A stretch of 12,346 nucleotides of DNA from positions 1 to 12,346 of the forward strand of contig JAQBRC010000009.1 of assembly GCA_028286705.1 (NCBI GenBank), given 5' to 3'. Below are positions 6,822 to 12,129 of the stretch, piece after piece; position 1 is the stretch's first letter; every line of letters starts with the position of its first letter. The position numbers were made by a program, and so were the translations under genes. Below the pieces are notes generated by a model. That model saw nothing but the letters and a program-made list of their open reading frames with translations. It had not been told where the DNA came from and ran no database searches. The DNA is from Candidatus Nomurabacteria bacterium. GTDB lineage: Bacteria > Patescibacteriota > Minisyncoccia > Phycocordibacterales > UBA9973.

Positions 6822-6962
6822 TTATTTCTTCTTCTTAGCAGCAGTTTTCTTTTTTGCTACTTTCTTTACAGCCTTCTTGGCTACCTTCTTTACTGACTTC
6901 TTAGCGGCCTTCTTAACAGTCTTCTTAACTGCTTTCTTGGCTACTTTCTTTTTTGCTGCCAT
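6822..6962 (-). CDS. Histone H1-like lysine-repeat DNA-binding protein, 46 aa
   Basis: Predicted nucleoid protein that neutralises and compacts DNA. The 46 residues are essentially only Lys, Ala, Val, Thr and Ser: MAAKKKVAKKAVKKTVKK and on in a four-residue pattern KK-x-(A/V), ending TAAKKKK. About half are Lys and there is no acidic or aromatic residue, so it is probably disordered until bound to DNA. It resembles the C-terminal tail of eukaryotic H1 and the bacterial Hc1/AlgP-type tails, without a globular domain. The codons alternate AAA/AAG and GCA/GCC/GCT, which argues for selection on the protein rather than a simple DNA repeat. The start is the first ATG of the frame; the leader TATTTACATTT has no Shine-Dalgarno motif. 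A terminator follows. Confidence 0.85.
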   Translation of the reverse strand: MAAKKKVAKKAVKKTVKKAAKKSVKKVAKKAVKKVAKKKTAAKKKK

Positions 6963-6993
6963 AAATGTAAATATGTTGTTCTGTTAATCTTCG

Positions 6994-7035
6994 GTGATGA
7001 TCGACCACTTTATTGTGATAACGCGTTATCATCAC
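6994..7035. repeat. Overlapping palindromes upstream of the H1-like gene
   Basis: Perfect 16-bp palindrome TGATAACGCGTTATCA (7016-7031), overlapped by a wider inverted repeat GTGATGAT (6994-7001) / ATCATCAC (7028-7035). The two pairings are mutually exclusive. It could be a dimeric repressor site or an RNA switch in the H1-like leader. Confidence 0.6.
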
Positions 7036-7038
7036 TCG

Positions 7039-7086
7039 TACTTATATTATCTCTTGCACAACAACTGCATGCAATAAATATAAGTA
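7039..7086. repeat. Nested inverted repeats, possible H1-like promoter region
   Basis: Outer arms TACTTATATT (7039-7048) and AATATAAGTA (7077-7086), 10 bp, perfect; inner TTGCA/TGCAA. On the minus strand the left arm holds a possible -10 TAATAT (7049-7044), with TTGCAT at a long 19-nt spacing as -35, which would start the H1-like mRNA near 7037. That promoter reading is tentative. Confidence 0.4.
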
Positions 7087-7092
7087 GAAAAC

Positions 7093-7101
7093 TGTGGATA
7101 A
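7093..7101 (-). promoter_or_regulatory. Perfect DnaA box
   Basis: TGTGGATAA on the plus strand, TTATCCACA on the minus strand, the exact consensus DnaA box. It is the only one seen in this spacer, so it may be a regulatory site or chance rather than an origin. Confidence 0.4.
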
Positions 7102-7123
7102 CTCATGTTTTTTCAAATGCAAA

Positions 7124-7843
7124 TCAATTGCGTTTATTCTTTTTAAAGTAACGTAAAAGTATTTTATTGTCTTCCATCCATTCTTTTATTGGTGCAGTCG
7201 CAAGATTAATCTTCGAATATGGAACTGTAGTGTAACTTTTTGCATTTAATGCTACGTGCATTTTCCCTATCTGCATCAACGCCTGCGAAATATAAAAATC
7301 CTCTGCCCAAAAGTGCAGGGGCAATGTTTGACGAAGAGCAATAAGAGGACGCATACCACCAACTCTTTCATAATCCCCTTTGCGGCAGGCAAAGCTTGAG
7401 CCCCATGCAAAGTAATTAACCCTTAATTTAAATATCTTTTTAAGCAATACAAACTGCCAAAAACTTGTTAATCGAGCAAACAGGTCGTTTGTTAAAACAA
7501 CATATCCTGCTACCAAAGTAGTGTCGGCATTATCTATCAATGGTCTTGTAATATTTTCTACCCAGTGTTTGTCTGCGTATGCATCGCCGTCAAGACATGC
7601 GACTATATCTCCCGTCACTTCCTCAAATCCTCGTATGCGAGCATAGGGCACACCTTCTGGTCCGTTCTCCTCAACCAGGGTTACTTTGGAAAAGGTTCGA
7701 GCAATTGCAACAGTATCATCAGTACAGTTGTGACAGACTACTATGATTTCATCTGGCGCACGTGTCTGATTCATGAGCGAAGCAAGACATTGCCCTATCA
7801 TGCCTTCTTCGTTATGCGCAATAACGAGTACTGATATTTTCAT
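7124..7843 (-). CDS. Family 2 glycosyltransferase
   Basis: Predicted GT-A fold sugar transferase acting at the cytoplasmic face of the membrane, for a surface polysaccharide, glycolipid or protein glycan; donor and acceptor are not evident. 239 aa. MKISVLVIAHNEEGMIGQCLASL is the classic N-terminal nucleotide-binding segment, with DEIIVVCHNCTDDT after it. The DXD-type metal/nucleotide motif is LDGDA (84-88), and the catalytic-base region AEDFYIS is at 180-186. A hydrophobic Phe/Leu-rich stretch at about 121-150 may touch the membrane. The C-terminus is very basic (RYFKKNKRN). The start is the ATG at 7843: the -10 TATACT ends 6 nt upstream, so the message should be leaderless. The stop is TGA. 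It is monocistronic, between rnpB and the H1-like gene. Confidence 0.9.
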   Translation of the reverse strand: MKISVLVIAHNEEGMIGQCLASLMNQTRAPDEIIVVCHNCTDDTVAIARTFSKVTLVEENGPEGVPYARIRGFEEVTGDIVACLDGDAYADKHWVENITRPLIDNADTTLVAGYVVLTNDLFARLTSFWQFVLLKKIFKLRVNYFAWGSSFACRKGDYERVGGMRPLIALRQTLPLHFWAEDFYISQALMQIGKMHVALNAKSYTTVPYSKINLATAPIKEWMEDNKILLRYFKKNKRN

Positions 7844-7849
7844 GACCTA

Positions 7850-7855
7850 AGTATA
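7850..7855 (-). promoter_or_regulatory. -10 box of the glycosyltransferase gene
   Basis: Extended -10 TGC-TATACT (hexamer 7855-7850), 6 nt before the ATG, giving a leaderless transcript. No good -35 is seen; its place is taken by the rnpB terminator. Confidence 0.6.
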
Positions 7856-7865
7856 GCAAGCAAAA

Positions 7866-7893
7866 GAAAAAACATCCTTGCGGATGTTTTTTC
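7866..7893 (-). terminator. Intrinsic terminator of rnpB
   Basis: Perfect 12-bp stem GAAAAAACATCC/GGATGTTTTTTC with a 4-nt loop, six T in the right arm, 5 nt after the end of the P1 helix of RNase P RNA. Confidence 0.9.
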
Positions 7894-7898
7894 ATGTT

Positions 7899-8197
7899 GT
7901 TGTACTCGTAAGCCGAATTCTGTTTTAGTGATCATTTATCTGTGATGACTGTTGCCAGCCACCTATAGCGGCACTCCCCGAAGGGCACGGCCTTGCACAC
8001 AGGTAAGGATTTAGCCGTTTCATTTCCTATGTTGCCATAGGAATTAATCCTGAAGGATTCCATTGCATTTCTGCTCCGGCGTCACTGTTCGCACCTCGTA
8101 TCTTGCGATAGACGGGCATTACCCGCTACCCTTCCAAACTGAATTGGTATGTGTTCGGACTTTCCTCTATGCAAGCATAGCGATCATTCGGTACAAC
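7899..8197 (-). ncRNA. rnpB: RNase P RNA (bacterial type A-like)
   Basis: Catalytic RNA that removes 5' leaders from tRNA precursors. On the minus strand it carries the two universal blocks that form P4: GAGGAAAGTCCG near the 5' end (about 8167-8156) and ACAGAATTCGGCTTA near the 3' end (7921-7907). Between them are GCGGGTAATGCCCG (P11/P12 region) and a GAAACGGCTAAATCC stretch typical of the P15 region. The ends are set by the P1 pairing GTTGTAC (8197-8191) with GTACAAC (7905-7899). The resulting length of about 299 nt is short for type A but plausible for a reduced genome. The promoter and terminator fit these ends to within a few bases. Confidence 0.95.
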
Positions 8198-8203
8198 GTT
8201 TGC

Positions 8204-8231
8204 AGTATAGCCGTATTGGGAATAAATACAA
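8204..8231 (-). promoter_or_regulatory. rnpB promoter
   Basis: -10 TATACT (8209-8204), -35 TTGTAT (8231-8226), 16-nt spacer. The seventh base after the -10 is the first base of the P1 helix. Confidence 0.75.
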
Positions 8232-8234
8232 GCA

Positions 8235-8269
8235 ATCAAAAAGACCGCCACTATGGCGGTCTTTTTGAT
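8235..8269 (-). terminator. Intrinsic terminator of nrdBA
   Basis: Perfect 16-bp stem (8235-8250 with 8254-8269), 3-nt loop, core GACCGCCA, T-run TTTTT in the right arm. It lies 11 nt after the nrdA stop. Confidence 0.93.
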
Positions 8270-8280
8270 GTTATTTTAAG

Positions 8281-10008
8281 CTACGCCTCGCAAGTAAGAC
8301 ATTCTTCCTGCTGAGCAACAACGACCACTTTTGGTTTCTTTGCGTCATTGTTCTCTTGCAGTTTCTTTCTTCCAAACTGCTGCGCAGCGTTCATACTGTG
8401 CTGATAGTAAAGGGTCTTGATTCCCTTTTCCCATGCATACAGATAGAGCGAGTTCAGATCCTTAACAGGAAGCGTCGGGTCAATCATGATGTTCAATGAC
8501 TGTGCCTGATCGATATACTGCTGACGATCTGCAGCCTGTTCGATAATAACCTTCTGGTCAATTTCGCTAAAGGTGCGGAACACCTGCTTTTCATGAGCGG
8601 TAAGGTATTCAAGGTGCTGCACTGATCCATCATTGTCACGGATACTGCCCCATGTTTCTGAGTTGTTATATCCCTTTTCTTCAAGCAGTGCTTCAAGTGT
8701 TGGGTTCTTGATAGTTACCTTCATCTTGTCTACGTCCTTAACGAAACAGTTAGACATTGAAGGTTCTATACTCTGAGATACCTGACCAAGAATAAATGCA
8801 GAAGAAGTTGTAGGGGCAACGGCAAGCAACGTGGTATTACGGCGGCCGTATCCTTTCAATACTTCAGGCTCGCCATATTCCTTTGCGAGGTCTTCAGATG
8901 CCTTGTATGCCTTTTCCTTGAGCAGGGCAAATATTTCCTTGTTCAATTCCATTGCCTGAGGACTCTCAAACGGAATATTGCTTTCCTGCAGGAAGGTATG
9001 CCATCCCAGTACTCCCAATCCAAGGGCACGGTGTTCCGTTGCAAACTTATATGCGCGCTGCATGAAATAAAATGCAGACTGCTTCTGAGGATCTTTATTG
9101 TCACGGAAACTTTCAAGTCTTTTAGCAAAGTCACTGATAACAGTATCAAGGAACATAGTTAGTGTTTCAACGGCGTCAGTATCCTTCCATTCGTGATAGT
9201 GACGGAGGTTCATAGAAGAAAGACAGCACACGAACGAGATATCATCAGACGAAGGAAGTGCGATTTCAGAGCAAAGGTTGCTGCCGTAAATCTTCATACC
9301 CTTATCCTTGTATACATCTACTGTATTATTGTTAACAGTATCGCTAAACATAATGTACGGATAGCCAATTTCTGTTCTGCGCTGAATAACCTTAGCCCAG
9401 ATCTTTCGCTTTTCCTGGTCTCCACCAACCATAGCCTTAAGCCACGCATCAGTTACTGTAACGGCATAGGTTGATTCCTGAATAGGATGACCTTCCTTAC
9501 CAATATTCAAGTATTCTTCGATGTCACCATGCTCAAGCGGCAGATATGGTGCAACGTGTCCACGACGCACTGAACCCTGACTAACGATGTTGATGAGGTT
9601 ATCAAATAGTTCCATAAAGTGCACGGCACCTGAAGATTGCCCGTTATCCTTGATAACAGAACCGCGAGGGCGAAGTCCTCCGAAATATATAGAGGTACCG
9701 CCGCCATACTTTGTCATCATGCCGACTTCAGCATGCGTATACAGGATACGAGACATATCATCCCCTACATAGCTTCCGAAACAGCTAATCGGAAGTCCGC
9801 GTGACTGTCCGTAGTTAGACCACACTGGAGATGCGAGCGAATAGAAGCCCTGGGACATATACCCATAGAATTTGTCAGCAAACCCTGGTTTGTTGAGGTA
9901 CTTTTCTGCAAGATCCGCAATCTCGCGAATGCGCTCTTCAGCAGTCACATCTCCCACGAGATAACCTTTTGATAAAAATTTTCTACTGTTTTCGTTTAGC
10001 CAATACAT
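8281..10008 (-). CDS. nrdA: Class I ribonucleotide reductase, large (catalytic) subunit without ATP-cone
   Basis: Reduces ribonucleoside diphosphates to deoxyribonucleotides, using a radical passed from NrdB. 575 aa, short because the N-terminal ATP-cone of E. coli NrdA (761 aa) is absent; the protein starts directly at MYWLNENSRKFLSKGYL. Active-site residues (E. coli equivalents in brackets): C76 in LPISCF (C225), N244, C246 and E248 in SNLCSEIALPSS (N437, C439, E441), C261 in VCCLSS (C462), Y534-Y535 in TLYYQHS (Y730-Y731), and the C-terminal CLTC pair at 570/573 for re-reduction. Everything needed for catalysis is present. It is second in the transcript, 40 nt after nrdB; the upstream sequence AATTAAGACATATC has no Shine-Dalgarno motif. 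The stop is TAG. Confidence 0.97.
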   Translation of the reverse strand: MYWLNENSRKFLSKGYLVGDVTAEERIREIADLAEKYLNKPGFADKFYGYMSQGFYSLASPVWSNYGQSRGLPISCFGSYVGDDMSRILYTHAEVGMMTKYGGGTSIYFGGLRPRGSVIKDNGQSSGAVHFMELFDNLINIVSQGSVRRGHVAPYLPLEHGDIEEYLNIGKEGHPIQESTYAVTVTDAWLKAMVGGDQEKRKIWAKVIQRRTEIGYPYIMFSDTVNNNTVDVYKDKGMKIYGSNLCSEIALPSSDDISFVCCLSSMNLRHYHEWKDTDAVETLTMFLDTVISDFAKRLESFRDNKDPQKQSAFYFMQRAYKFATEHRALGLGVLGWHTFLQESNIPFESPQAMELNKEIFALLKEKAYKASEDLAKEYGEPEVLKGYGRRNTTLLAVAPTTSSAFILGQVSQSIEPSMSNCFVKDVDKMKVTIKNPTLEALLEEKGYNNSETWGSIRDNDGSVQHLEYLTAHEKQVFRTFSEIDQKVIIEQAADRQQYIDQAQSLNIMIDPTLPVKDLNSLYLYAWEKGIKTLYYQHSMNAAQQFGRKKLQENNDAKKPKVVVVAQQEECLTCEA

Positions 10009-10048
10009 GATATGTCTTAATTAATTAGTTTGTAACTCTCGACCCCGC

Positions 10049-11320
10049 CTAAAAGAGATCATCGCTGGTAATACTCTTGTTCTTCTTGTTGTAATTGATC
10101 GATTTTTTGTTGAAGAAGTCTCCGTGCTTTGTGGCAATAACTTCGTCATAAAACCATTCCGATTCCTTGAGCAAGGCTTCGTCAGTATCGAAAATCTTGC
10201 GAATGCCAATACTTTGCAATGAGTTGTTAAAGCGCTGCTTGATAAACTCGATTACCACTGCCTTGGGGATGAATTCCACTTCGCCTTTTTCAAAAATCCA
10301 CTCGACTACTTGAGCCTCTGATTCCATAGCCTCCTCACACAATTTTACTACATCTTCCTCAAATGCCTCATCAAACCAATCTGGATGCTCCTGCTTAATG
10401 ATATTAATCAGTTCGATTCCGAACAATCCGTGAATCTGTTCCTCCTTTGAGGTTGCCTCAACGGCATTTGATATGCCCTTGAACAAGTTCTTGTACTTGT
10501 TAAACGACATCATGATAAGGAACTGGGAGAATAGCGATACGTGTTCTATGAACAGGGAGAAGAGCAGGATTGATTGGCTGTAGTCTCGATTGTCCTCGCT
10601 ACGCGCATTGGCCAGGGATTTTTCAAGATATTGCACTCGCTTGTTGAGGGCAGGTATCTCGTCAATCGTCTTAAACACTTCATTGAGTCCTAAAATCTCT
10701 AGCAAGTGTGCATAGGCATCAGTGTGCCGCACTTCACTCTCCGCAAACGTCGCACCAACCGCTCCGATTTCCGGCTTTGGAAGTTTCTTGTATATGTCTC
10801 CCCAAAATGTCTTAACAGCCACTTCAATCTGAGCAATGGCCAGCATGGCGTTCTTGATGACGTTCTGCTCCTTCTCATCAACATTTACTCTAAAGTCCTG
10901 CACGTCACTCACAAAGTTAAATTCTGTGTGAATCCAGTATGAGTGTCGGATTGCGCTTATATATTCATACAATTCAGGATATTCATAGGGCTTAAGCAAT
11001 AGTCTTTTCTTGAAGATATCTCGCTTTCGCTCCTTGCTTCGTTCTTCACGGTACAAAACATAGGCCTTTGCAACCTCAAAGTCCCCTTTGGCTGCAATTT
11101 CCTTTTCAACAACGTTCTGAATGTCTTCAACCTCAGGAACACCGTCTTCTCCCTGCTTTGCTTCCAGGGCTTTCAATATTGCATCAACAAGCTCAGAAAG
11201 AGTAACAATATCAATACGCACTTTCGACGCTTCATATGCACGAGCGACTGCCTGTTCGATACGTGAACGATCAAAATCAATGATTGATCCGTCTCTTTTC
11301 TTAATGCGAGTTATTTCCAT
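10049..11320 (-). CDS. nrdB: Class I ribonucleotide reductase, small (radical) subunit with N-terminal ATP-cone
   Basis: Dimetal ferritin-like subunit that makes and stores the radical for NrdA. 423 aa from the ATG at 11320. Residues 1-100 are an ATP-cone (MEITRIKKRDGSIIDFDRSR ... AYVLYREERSKERKR), the allosteric nucleotide-binding module normally found on NrdA. The ferritin-like part follows. Metal ligands by comparison with E. coli are E166, E196, H199, E259, E294 and H297; the radical tyrosine is Y203 (EVRHTDAY), so this is a Tyr-type enzyme. The C-terminal SITSDDLF is the expected NrdA-docking tail. The ATG at 11320 is favoured over a GTG at 11332 because the -10 TATAAT ends right at that GTG. 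Placing allosteric control on NrdB is known in some Bacteroidota-type enzymes. Confidence 0.97.
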   Translation of the reverse strand: MEITRIKKRDGSIIDFDRSRIEQAVARAYEASKVRIDIVTLSELVDAILKALEAKQGEDGVPEVEDIQNVVEKEIAAKGDFEVAKAYVLYREERSKERKRDIFKKRLLLKPYEYPELYEYISAIRHSYWIHTEFNFVSDVQDFRVNVDEKEQNVIKNAMLAIAQIEVAVKTFWGDIYKKLPKPEIGAVGATFAESEVRHTDAYAHLLEILGLNEVFKTIDEIPALNKRVQYLEKSLANARSEDNRDYSQSILLFSLFIEHVSLFSQFLIMMSFNKYKNLFKGISNAVEATSKEEQIHGLFGIELINIIKQEHPDWFDEAFEEDVVKLCEEAMESEAQVVEWIFEKGEVEFIPKAVVIEFIKQRFNNSLQSIGIRKIFDTDEALLKESEWFYDEVIATKHGDFFNKKSINYNKKNKSITSDDLF

Positions 11321-11332
11321 AAATGTACACAC

Positions 11333-11338
11333 ATTATA
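11333..11338 (-). promoter_or_regulatory. -10 box of nrdBA
   Basis: Perfect TATAAT (11338-11333) 12 nt before the nrdB ATG, giving a predicted leader of about 5-6 nt. No convincing -35 is visible upstream. Confidence 0.55.
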
Positions 11339-11469
11339 TAAAAAACTTCGCCTACATCATATTATCTGCAACCAATTTGAGGCTAATGAAATAAAAAAAA
11401 TGTGTTGTAAAGGAAAAAGTTCAGAGAGCCTTTAAGCAAAGTATTTTTGAACGCTCGTTCATCAGATAA

Positions 11470-11490
11470 AAATAAATAGTGTTTTTATTT
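11470..11490 (-). terminator. Weak AT-only terminator of the DUF192 gene
   Basis: AAATAAA/TTTATTT 7-bp stem overlapping the stop codon, followed on the minus strand by TTAT. It is much weaker than the other terminators here. The rest of 11339-11469 holds only AT-rich spacer and a short GAACG/CGTTC hairpin. Confidence 0.3.
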
Positions 11491-11949
11491 CTTGATCAAC
11501 TGCACTGTTTGTCCTATAGCGAGCGAGTGAGCTGTGGAAAAGTTCGCATTCACCTCCAGCATATAACGTATAGGCTGTGCGGGATAGAAGACTGTTGGAT
11601 AGGTATTAGCTGCAACATTGGAAGTTATATCAACTATTGTGAAGTTCTCATCAATCCATACAAAATCCAATGGATACTGCATATCCTTCATCCAGAACCC
11701 ATACTTTCCAGACGCATCAAATACAAACAGCATGCCAGTATTTGATGGCAATGACGCAGTGCCAGAGAGACCCTGTTCCCTGCTTTGAGCAGTATCTGCA
11801 ACAGTTATTGGTATATCTATAGTTGGCGTACGAAGTACCGCCCCATGTACAACAGGCCGGAAATACAAAAAGAGCAGACCCGTGAGGGCTGCTCCTATTG
11901 CTAGTATGAAAATTACGTAGTATTTGCTTATCTTATTTACTAAAACCAT
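11485..11949 (-). CDS. Membrane-anchored DUF192 protein
   Basis: Belongs to the DUF192 family (small beta-barrel domain, function unsettled). 154 aa. Residues 10-30 form one membrane helix (YYVIFILAIGAALTGLLFLY), with the domain outside. Family hallmarks in order: ITVADTAQSREQGLSG (48-63), GMLFVFD (72-78), YGFWMKDMQYPLDFVWID (83-100) and PIRYMLEVNANF (126-137). It lies directly downstream of the 16S gene in the same direction, where an rRNA operon would normally continue with spacer tRNAs and 23S. I see no convincing promoter of its own; GATTCTATAGAG about 40 nt upstream is a poor candidate, so read-through from the 16S promoter is possible. The leader ends GACAAAATAAAG, without a proper Shine-Dalgarno motif. 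Confidence 0.9.
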   Translation of the reverse strand: MVLVNKISKYYVIFILAIGAALTGLLFLYFRPVVHGAVLRTPTIDIPITVADTAQSREQGLSGTASLPSNTGMLFVFDASGKYGFWMKDMQYPLDFVWIDENFTIVDITSNVAANTYPTVFYPAQPIRYMLEVNANFSTAHSLAIGQTVQLIKK

Positions 11950-12129
11950 CTTTATTTTGTCTCAGTCTACCATTGTGTGCTCTATAGAATCACGCAATGG
12001 ATTTGTGCAGCATAACCTTGCTGCAAGGAGTAGTATTTCAGTCAACTACCATGACTTAACTCTTGCACGAGTGCAAAAGAATCAACCGTATCAATCATAC
12101 TACGCTTACGCGATAGTACAACTATCTCA
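11950..12129 (-). other. 16S 3' trailer / spacer with three hairpins
   Basis: No tRNA, 23S or ORF is seen. Three short hairpins follow the 16S end: TACTA...TAGTA with a GTAA loop (12098-12118), CTTTTGCA/TGCAAGAG (12060-12079), and TGCAGCA/TGCTGCA (12006-12025). They may take part in 16S 3' maturation or end the transcript; none has a T-run, so none is a classical terminator. Confidence 0.5.

Noticed and set aside
6963..7123. Replication origin, because of a DnaA box and AT-rich repeats
   Set aside because: There is only one consensus box, no box cluster and no dnaA or dnaN nearby.
7115..7135. AAATGCAA/TTGCGTTT hairpin over the glycosyltransferase stop as a terminator
   Set aside because: One mismatch in an AT-rich stem and no T-run on the minus strand.
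8000..8040. RNase P L15 reads ACGGCTAAATCC rather than the E. coli GGUAA form, suggesting altered tRNA CCA recognition
   Set aside because: Variants at this loop occur in several bacterial groups and I cannot align it with confidence by eye.
10028..10040. GAGTTA upstream of nrdA is complementary to UAACUC in the altered 16S tail, hinting at a changed SD
   Set aside because: It is about 24 nt from the ATG, too far for SD pairing, and the motif is not found before the other starts.
11321..11332. Upstream GTG start for nrdB adding four residues
   Set aside because: It directly abuts the -10 box, upstream of any plausible transcription start.
11329..11369. NrdR-box-like sequences (ACACATTATAT and ACATCATATTATC) upstream of nrdB
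   Set aside because: Each matches only half of the palindromic consensus and the two are about 25 bp apart rather than about three helical turns; not enough to call.
11121..11435. Plus-strand open frames over nrdB, nrdA, secA and other genes
   Set aside because: They are antisense shadows of strongly conserved genes, with no promoter and no recognisable protein features.
12025..12030. CTCCTT on the minus strand about 110 nt after helix 45, possibly a displaced anti-SD brought back by intron removal
   Set aside because: Only six bases match, the flanks (ACTACTCCTTGC) do not resemble CACCUCCUU in context, and I see no self-splicing intron core in such a short segment.
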